Shown: in pieces, positions 1 through 64,000 of the stretch
How positions within the stretch are numbered: the first letter of the stretch is position 1
Layout: the number at the start of each line of letters is the position of its first letter
NCBI RefSeq assembly: GCF_026151205.1
Contig: NC_087074.1
Coordinates: forward strand, 4,152,001 to 4,216,000
Direction: 5' to 3'
Origin: Bolinopsis microptera
Lineage: Eukaryota; Ctenophora; Tentaculata; Lobata; Bolinopsidae
Length of the DNA stretch: 64,000 nt
Notes under the pieces: generated by a model
Databases searched by the model: none
What the model was told of the DNA's origin: nothing
The model's input: the letters and a program-made list of their open reading frames with translations, nothing else
Made by a program: the position numbers and the translations under genes

Positions 1-408
1 GGAATTAGTGACAACCTCATCCACCAACTCCAACTCGTTCAGAATGCAGCTGCTAAAGCTATAGTAGGACTATATAAATATGATCATCTAGGAGACACTC
101 TGGAAAACCTTCATTGGCTGCCTATTAGTTACAGAATTCAATATAAGTTATTGCTTCTTGTCTATAAATGTCTTAATGGTATGGGACCAGATTATTTAAG
201 TGATATGTTTAAATATGCCAATTATAATCATCTTATCTATTTGACTGAACCAAGAGTATATTCACAGTATGGAGAAAGATCGTTTCAGAAAGTTGGCCCT
301 AAATTATGGAATGAGCTGCCTCTTGAAATTAAGAATTGCATGTCACTGGAATCTTTTAAAGTGTATCTGAAAACCTTTCTTTTTAAACGTGCTTTTGATA
401 TTAATTAA
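1..408 (+). mobile_element. LINE reverse transcriptase C-terminal end (CR1/L2-like), 5' truncated by window edge
   Basis: The frame is open from base 1 to the stop at 408, about 135 codons. It shows the standard tail that follows the RT domain in CR1/L2/Jockey-type LINEs: a VQNAAAKAI motif, then LHWLPISYRIQYK, LLLVYKCLNG, and near the end GPKLWNELPLEIK and LESFKVYLKTFLF. These blocks are family hallmarks recognised by eye. The catalytic part of the RT would lie left of the window. No start codon is claimed. The following 450 bases are AT-rich and end in a short (ATT)n run near 880-893, which fits a LINE 3' end. Confidence 0.85.
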
Positions 409-1043
409 TTTTATACTTTTTCAACGTTTCTACTGTTAAGTGCATACCCTTAACCTTGTAATTTAGTGTATCAAGTCTTTACAATTTTCTATGGTTTGGA
501 ACCTAAATGTGGATTGCTTTTCAGGTTTTCTTGTATCCTGACTTGTTTTCGTGGCACACCTGTGCATTTTAAGTTGTTGTGCCACTATAATCTATAAGTT
601 TAAATTATTATTTATTATTATACACGCCAAAGATGGTTCCTCTATACTCAACCGTAGGAGAAGAGAATTAGGTGACTGTATTTTGTTCTAATGTTGATAT
701 TAATATAAGTATGTTCTAGTTGTTACTCCTTTTGTTTTAACGTTTTTATGGTACTCTCTTTAAATTATTTCAATGCAGTCACTCAGATGATTTTTAAATC
801 AGGACACTTAAATAAAGACACATACTCTGCCCACAATAAGGGGCCATAATTTTTAAATTATGTAACAGTATAGAATTATTATTATTATTATTCCCACAAA
901 CGACGAATTTGGCGCCCCCTAAGACGGCGCCCCCCCTCGAGCCCCCCCCCCCCCCCCCCGCCCAGCGGGGTCAGCGGGGCCCTTCGTTACGCCACTGGTT
1001 TAGAGTAAGGTGATTCTCAACTTCATACGTGATCCCTTATGGT
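409..1043. other. LINE 3' UTR-like sequence, C-run and possible hAT-type end
   Basis: No coding sequence is seen. AT-rich DNA runs to an ATT microsatellite near 880-893. It is followed by a GC-rich patch with a C-run at about 943-959. The complement of the end of that patch reads CAGTGGCGTAACGAAGG, which resembles hAT-like termini (CAGNGG); no partner end was found. Foldback B1 begins at 1,044. Confidence 0.4.
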
Positions 1044-4000
1044 TACTCCAGTAGCAGGGAGGAGTTGAGTGTGCACTTCGATGTACAGAGTTTTTTGCTG
1101 CCGAATCGGGTTAAATAGGTCATTGGTAACTCAAAAAATCGAGGGCCGCATGTTGTGTCGCTAGTCCCAACCCTGTGGAGCCACGCCCATATTTCATATC
1201 AGGTGCGTATATGGGAAATATGTATCTCAGCTTCTGAAGGTCTTAGAGACTTAAACTTGAGTTTAAAATGACCGCAATACACATGTTTATATTGGTACTA
1301 TGAAGGTCATGAAAGCCCAAAATGCTTATTTTTGGAAAAAATTCAGAAAAACCAATTTTCACTTGGGCGCGAGTAAAAAATCTACACTAGAAATTGAGTG
1401 AAAATCGAGTAAGCAGTTCAGTGTCTACAACATTTCTAAACACAGGGTCCTCTGTTAGGTCATTCTAAATCAGAATTGATAAAGTAAGCAAATTTTATTA
1501 GTAGTTTCAACCCTGTGGAGCCACGCCCATATTTCATATTATGTGCGAATATCGGAAATTTGTATCTCAGCTTCTGAAGGTCTTAGAGACTCAAAGGTGG
1601 GCTTAAAATGACCGCAATGTACATGTTTATATTGGCACTACGAGGGTCATGAAGGCCCAGAATGCTTATTTTTTGGAAAAATTCAGTAAAACCGATTTTC
1701 AAGTTTGCGACACTTGGGCGTGAGTAAAAATCGACGCTTAGAAGTTAAGTGAAATCGAGTATGAAGTTCAGTGTCTGCAACGTTTCTAAACACAGGATCC
1801 TTTGTAAGGTCATTCTGAATCAGAATTGATAAGGTACGCAAATTCTATGAGTAGTTTCAACCCTAGGGAGCAAAACTCCTAAATTACCCCCAGGCGCAAA
1901 TATATGACTTTTCTATCTCGGCTTCTGAACGTTGTAGGGGCCTCTCTTTGAGCGCAAACTAACTACGATGGCCACATTTATATACCAACTGTAAAGAAAC
2001 ATAGGGTCTATACTCTATAGTGCTTAGTTTTTAAAAACTCATTAAAAACTGTTTTAACCTTCATGCATCATAAAATAGTAACATCAAACATGTACTTAAT
2101 TATGGTATCTCGGGCTAAAAAAGTCTTATAGACATTTCCAGCACAGTAAAACGTTCAACATGAACACATTCGGATAACATTTATGGAGCAGCACATACCA
2201 CCTAACTTTAATTAGGTGGTATGTGAGAGTTAGACTCTCACTTCGTCAACTACAATTCAAAATAACTTTAATTTTGGTATAACTGCGAAAATACTCAGTT
2301 TCAGAAGCTCCTTCCAGCTATCTTAGGCTGCCACCAGCTCCCTCTCTGGGACTCTCTCCAGTACTGCTTGGCTATTATGGCTAATCAACTTGAATCCAAC
2401 CTCATGTAGTAGAATCTACTTCTAGTTACCTTCTGCTAAGTCCATGTCAACTCTACCCAGCTACCACCACCAATATGTTATAATTTTAGATCTTTCTAGC
2501 AACCTCTGATATGAGTGCTGTATAACCTCTGCTGCATCCAACAATTTCTAGCTTATTAAGGAAGAGGAAATTTGCTGTTTCTAGCAACCTCTAAACGCCA
2601 GAATAAAATGTTGCTGATGGTTGCTAGACAGGGCAAGAAGTAGCCCACTACCCTAAGCTAAAGTTGCTAGAAATAGCAGAAGTTGGAGGAACCTTGGTAG
2701 TAGCTAAATAGAGGTAGCCGAAGTAGGTGGAGACAGCTGGAATTGGTGGTTTCTGCCATCTGGTGGTATAGTAGCTGGATAGAGGAAGAGGTAGCACTCA
2801 TATCAGAAGTTGCTAGAAAGATCTAAAATTATAACATATTGGTGGTGGTAGCTGGGTAGAGTTGACATGGACTTAGCAGAAGGTAACTAGAAGTAGATTC
2901 TACTACATGAGGTTGGATTCAAGTTGATTAGCCATAATAGCCAAGCAGTACTGGAGAGAGTCCCAGAGAGGGAGCTGGTGGCAGCCTAAGATAGCTGGAA
3001 GGAGCTTCTGAAACTGAGTATTTTCGCAGTTATACCAAAATTAAAGTTATTTTGAATTGTAGTTGACGAAGTGAGAGTCTAACTCTCACATACCACCTAA
3101 TTAAAGTTAGGTGGTATGTGCTGCTCCATAAATGTTATCCGAATGTGTTCATGTTGAACGTTTTACTGTGCTGGAAATGTCTATAAGACTTTTTTAGCCC
3201 GAGATACCATAATTAAGCACATGTTTGATGTTACTATTTTATGATGCATGAAGGTTAAAACAGTTTTTAATGAGTTTTTAAAAACTAAGCACTATAGAGT
3301 ATAGACCCTATGTTTCTTTACAGTTGGTATATAAACGTGGCCATCGTAGTTAGTTTGCGCTCAAAGAGAGGCCCCTACAACGTTCAGAAGCCGAGATAGA
3401 AAAGTCATATATTTGCGCCTGGGGGTAATTTAGGAGTTTTGCTCCCTAGGGTTGAAACTACTCATAGAATTTGCGTACCTTATCAATTCTGATTCAGAAT
3501 GACCTTACAAAGGATCCTGTGTTTAGAAACGTTGCAGACACTGAACTTCATACTCGATTTCACTTAACTTCTAAGCGTCGATTTTTACTCACGCCCAAGT
3601 GTCGCAAACTTGAAAATCGGTTTTACTGAATTTTTCCAAAAAATAAGCATTCTGGGCCTTCATGACCCTCGTAGTGCCAATATAAACATGTACATTGCGG
3701 TCATTTTAAGCCCACCTTTGAGTCTCTAAGACCTTCAGAAGCTGAGATACAAATTTCCGATATTCGCACATAATATGAAATATGGGCGTGGCTCCACAGG
3801 GTTGAAACTACTAATAAAATTTGCTTACTTTATCAATTCTGATTAAGAATGACCTAACAGAGGACCCTGTGTTTAGAAATGTTGTAGACACTGAACTGCT
3901 TACTCGATTTTCACTCAATTTCTAGTGTAGATTTTTACTCGCGCCCAAGTGAAAATTGGTTTTTCTGAATTTTTTCCAAAAATAGGCATTTTGGGCTTTC

Positions 4001-4267
4001 ATGACCTTCATAGTACCAATATAAACATGTGTATTGCGGTCATTTTAAACTCAAGTTTAAGTCTCTAAGACCTTCAGAAGCTGAGATACATATTTCCCAT
4101 ATACGCACCTGATATGAAATATGGGCGTGGCTCCACAGGGTTGGGACTAGCGACACAACATGCGGCCCTCGATTTTTTGAGTTACCAATGACCTATTTAA
4201 CCCGATTCGGCAGCAAAAAACTCTGTACATCGAAGTGCACACTCAACTCCTCCCTGCTACTGGAGTA
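1044..4267. mobile_element. Foldback element B1, near-perfect 3.2-kb palindrome
   Basis: The left arm (1,044-2,519) and right arm (2,793-4,267) are reverse complements of about 1,475 bp with only a few differences noticed by eye, for example near 2,090/3,220. They flank a 273-bp loop at 2,520-2,792. The ends read TACTCCAGTAGCAGGGA and its complement. Each arm contains repeated copies of a module (around 1,222, 1,561 and 1,911, mirrored on the right) carrying blocks such as AGCTTCTGAAGGTC and AAAATGACCGCAAT. The loop contains related CTAGCAACCTCT blocks. There is no open reading frame of note. The same 45-bp end recurs on B2. A flanking target duplication is not obvious. This may be a recent non-autonomous DNA element; identity of the mobilising enzyme is unknown. 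Confidence 0.9.
2192..2225. repeat. Small hairpin inside B1 left arm
   Basis: CACATACCACCTAA is followed by a 6-base loop and the exact complement TTAGGTGGTATGTG. The mirrored copy lies in the right arm at 3,087-3,120. It is a palindrome inside each arm of the larger palindrome. Confidence 0.9.
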
Positions 4268-4608
4268 GGTAGTCAGGACGTGATTATTACAATAGCCAAG
4301 ATTGAAGGCGAACTTATTAGATCAGTTGGGCTTTTAGCTCGTGCTAAGTATATTCGTGAAATTATCTAAAATATCTGATTTACCGCAAACCCGATTGACT
4401 GTGGGTTTTTCCTTTCCCCAAAGTCAGCGGTAAATCAGAGTTTTACTGTATAAACATTTTCTATAAATCTTCAAATTCAGTTTAGTGTGTTATCCTTTTT
4501 ATTTTTATTCTCATTTCATTTCTCAACTTGTCTCTTTATTTTTACAAGAAATTAAAAAAAACATTCCACTCAGGTATCAAGGATGGCCATGAAAGTCATA
4601 TATGAATA
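4268..4608. other. Region between B1 and the first coding exon
   Basis: A 13-base inverted repeat (TCTGATTTACCGC and complement) spans about 4,372-4,442. A CAG acceptor-like site at 4,571-4,573 suggests that the first coding exon starts near 4,574 with a short 5' UTR, so upstream non-coding exon(s) probably exist. No core promoter could be supported. Confidence 0.35.
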
Positions 4609-62604
<57,996 letters not shown>

Positions 62605-62912
62605 GTTAGTTTGTTAGTTTGTTAGTTTGTTAGTTTGTTAGTTTGTTAGTTTGTTAGTTTGTTAGTTTGTTAGTTTGTTGGTTTGTTGGTTTGTTGGTTT
62701 GTTGGTTTGTTGGTTTGTTGGTTTGTTGGTTTGTTGGTTTGTAAGTTTGTTAGTTTGTTAGTTTGTTAGTTTGTTAGTTTGTTGGTTTGTTGGTTTGTTA
62801 GTTTGTTAGTTTGTTAGTTTGTTAGTTTGTTGGTTTGTTAGTTTGTTAGTTTGTTGGTTTGTTGGTTTGTTAGTTTGTTAGTTTGTTAGTTTGTTAGTTT
62901 GTTAGTTTGTTA
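62605..62912. repeat. Octamer satellite (GTTTGTTA/G)n starting at the exon 23 donor
   Basis: About 38 units of GTTAGTTT/GTTGGTTT in phase with the donor GTTAGT. A or G at the variable site occurs in blocks. Confidence 0.95.
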
Positions 62913-63460
62913 ACTTTTCTCAATCCTCATTAAACAAATAAAACACGCTATTTTAAGAACTTTAACAGAAAGTAAGTTTCATACCGTAAATGACATTTTA
63001 AAACAACAAAATCATAGCAAAAAAACCATTTCGTATTCTTTTCAATAATAAACATGATAAACTTTAAGCTTTCTTTCTTTGAACTAAAATCCAGAATTTA
63101 ACTGGTCCAGACTTGAAACTGAAAGTTGAACAAAAATGTAAATATCTTCACTGTAATAAAGTGGATATGTAAAACTAACAAATATAATGCTTACTATTAT
63201 TTGAAAAGCGATCAGTAAAACTGTAATACTAGAGTCACGCAATAATTTAGTCAACATTATGATGTTATTTCTTGTGGATAGTGAAAAGCCGATCAGGTTT
63301 TCAAGTTTTTTAGCGAAATTAAGACAAGTCGATTTCTACTGATCATAAAAACACATGCATTAAAATTGGTTTAAATGGTAATGAGTGTTATATCGGGTCA
63401 TACTTTAAAAGTTCGTTAACAACTACATTTATAACATGTTCAACAGTTAAATTGATAAAT
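62913..63460. other. ACAP intron 23, no feature recognised
   Basis: AT-rich; nothing supportable. Confidence 0.5.
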
Positions 63461-64000
63461 CTAGTCCTGTAAACTAAGATAAAATCCAGATAGCACTACA
63501 CTTGAAATAGTGAGTGAAATATCACTGAGCGCACTCGGAAGATAAAACAACCAGCTAGCAATACTGTGAAAAGTAGTTATTGCAAAATCTAATGAAGTCA
63601 AATAGTAAAGCAGGAAGCCCAGACACTGTTTATATTCTGATTGCTTCGAGGTCATTTGTGTTACGATATATAAGGGAAAGTACACAAGAATCAAGTAAGC
63701 AGCTAGTGTATACATTGACCCAAAACAGAGAAATAACCCAAACTTGTAAAATACGTTGCCCGATCTACATATTTTACGATACTGTGCACCCCGTTTCCTA
63801 ATAGTGTAAAGAGGAGCGTAGAATACAGCTTCCAGGGGGAGAACACAACAAAACAAAAGAGCACTACTAAGATCTGCATAAACCTGCATGCCCCAACCTT
63901 TATCGTTGAAAAACAGTAAGATAAGCGAGACCAATGTAACAACGTACACTATATACTGATAATGAAAATACTCTTTTTCTCTGCTCTCTATAAACAGAAG
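63461..64000 (-). CDS. Multi-pass membrane protein, 7TM receptor-like, 5' part outside window
   Basis: The - strand frame is open from the window edge to a stop at 63,461, about 179 codons. It starts with REKEYFHYQYIVYVVTL, a basic loop then a helix; next VYADLSSALLFCCVLPLEAV with a basic loop (LYTIRKRGAQYRKICRSGN); then YKFGLFLCFGSMYTLAAYLI with PLYIVTQM; and finally LLYYLTSLDFAITTFHSIAS. Four helices in this order resemble TM4-TM7 of a receptor, but no DRY or NPxxY is seen. A GTG near 63,949 is not needed as a start, since the frame continues upstream. Antisense inside the last visible ACAP intron. Confidence 0.5.
   Translation of the reverse strand, partial: LLFIESREKEYFHYQYIVYVVTLVSLILLFFNDKGWGMQVYADLSSALLFCCVLPLEAVFYAPLYTIRKRGAQYRKICRSGNVFYKFGLFLCFGSMYTLAAYLILVYFPLYIVTQMTSKQSEYKQCLGFLLYYLTSLDFAITTFHSIASWLFYLPSALSDISLTISSVVLSGFYLSLQD

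Overview
This window is nuclear DNA from an animal, AT-rich and crowded with repeats. It has short exons with GT-AG introns, long microsatellites, LINE, Penelope-like and foldback elements, and a class A GPCR. No rRNA, tRNA, CRISPR array or operon is seen. The repeat mix and GPCR style suggest an early-branching animal, with a cnidarian as my best guess. That guess is weak and species cannot be named from this sequence.

The window is dominated by one gene on the + strand, 4,609 to at least 62,604: an ACAP-family ArfGAP (BAR, PH, ArfGAP, linker, ankyrin). I place 23 exons giving about 700 codons. Exons 1-9 (4.6-13.7 kb) encode the BAR domain, exons 10-14 (18.3-21.0 kb) the PH domain, exons 16-18 (22.8-39.8 kb) the ArfGAP domain, exons 19-22 a linker, and exon 23 the first ankyrin repeat. 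The remaining ankyrin exons lie past the window end. One small exon of about 70 bp that should close the ArfGAP domain was not found between 23.2 and 39.7 kb.

Several other genes sit inside its introns. One is a single-exon acidic, Ser-rich protein on the + strand (15.5-16.7 kb). The others are seven-transmembrane-type genes or fragments on the - strand: 20.95-25.0 kb, a complete two-exon GPCR at 45.45-46.63 kb, a fragment at 57.6-57.9 kb, and a gene running off the right edge at 63.5 kb.

The most unusual content is a set of structured, mostly non-coding mobile elements. Family B comprises giant foldbacks: B1 at 1,044-4,267 and B2 at 36,503-39,470. Family A has G-run ends, GGACAAAAA hairpins and 7-bp target duplications: A1 at 33,796-39,634, which contains B2, and A2 at 56,401-57,501. 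Element C (50,510-55,770) is flanked by TTAA, has about 0.5-kb inverted repeats, and carries a small intron-containing gene but no visible transposase. All three families share one conserved non-coding module of about 100-130 bp. Other mobile DNA includes a CR1/L2-like LINE end, an RLE-type LINE remnant, a Penelope-like GIY-YIG domain, a FLYWCH relic, a TA-flanked MITE and three MITEs with TTACGTAA-type ends.
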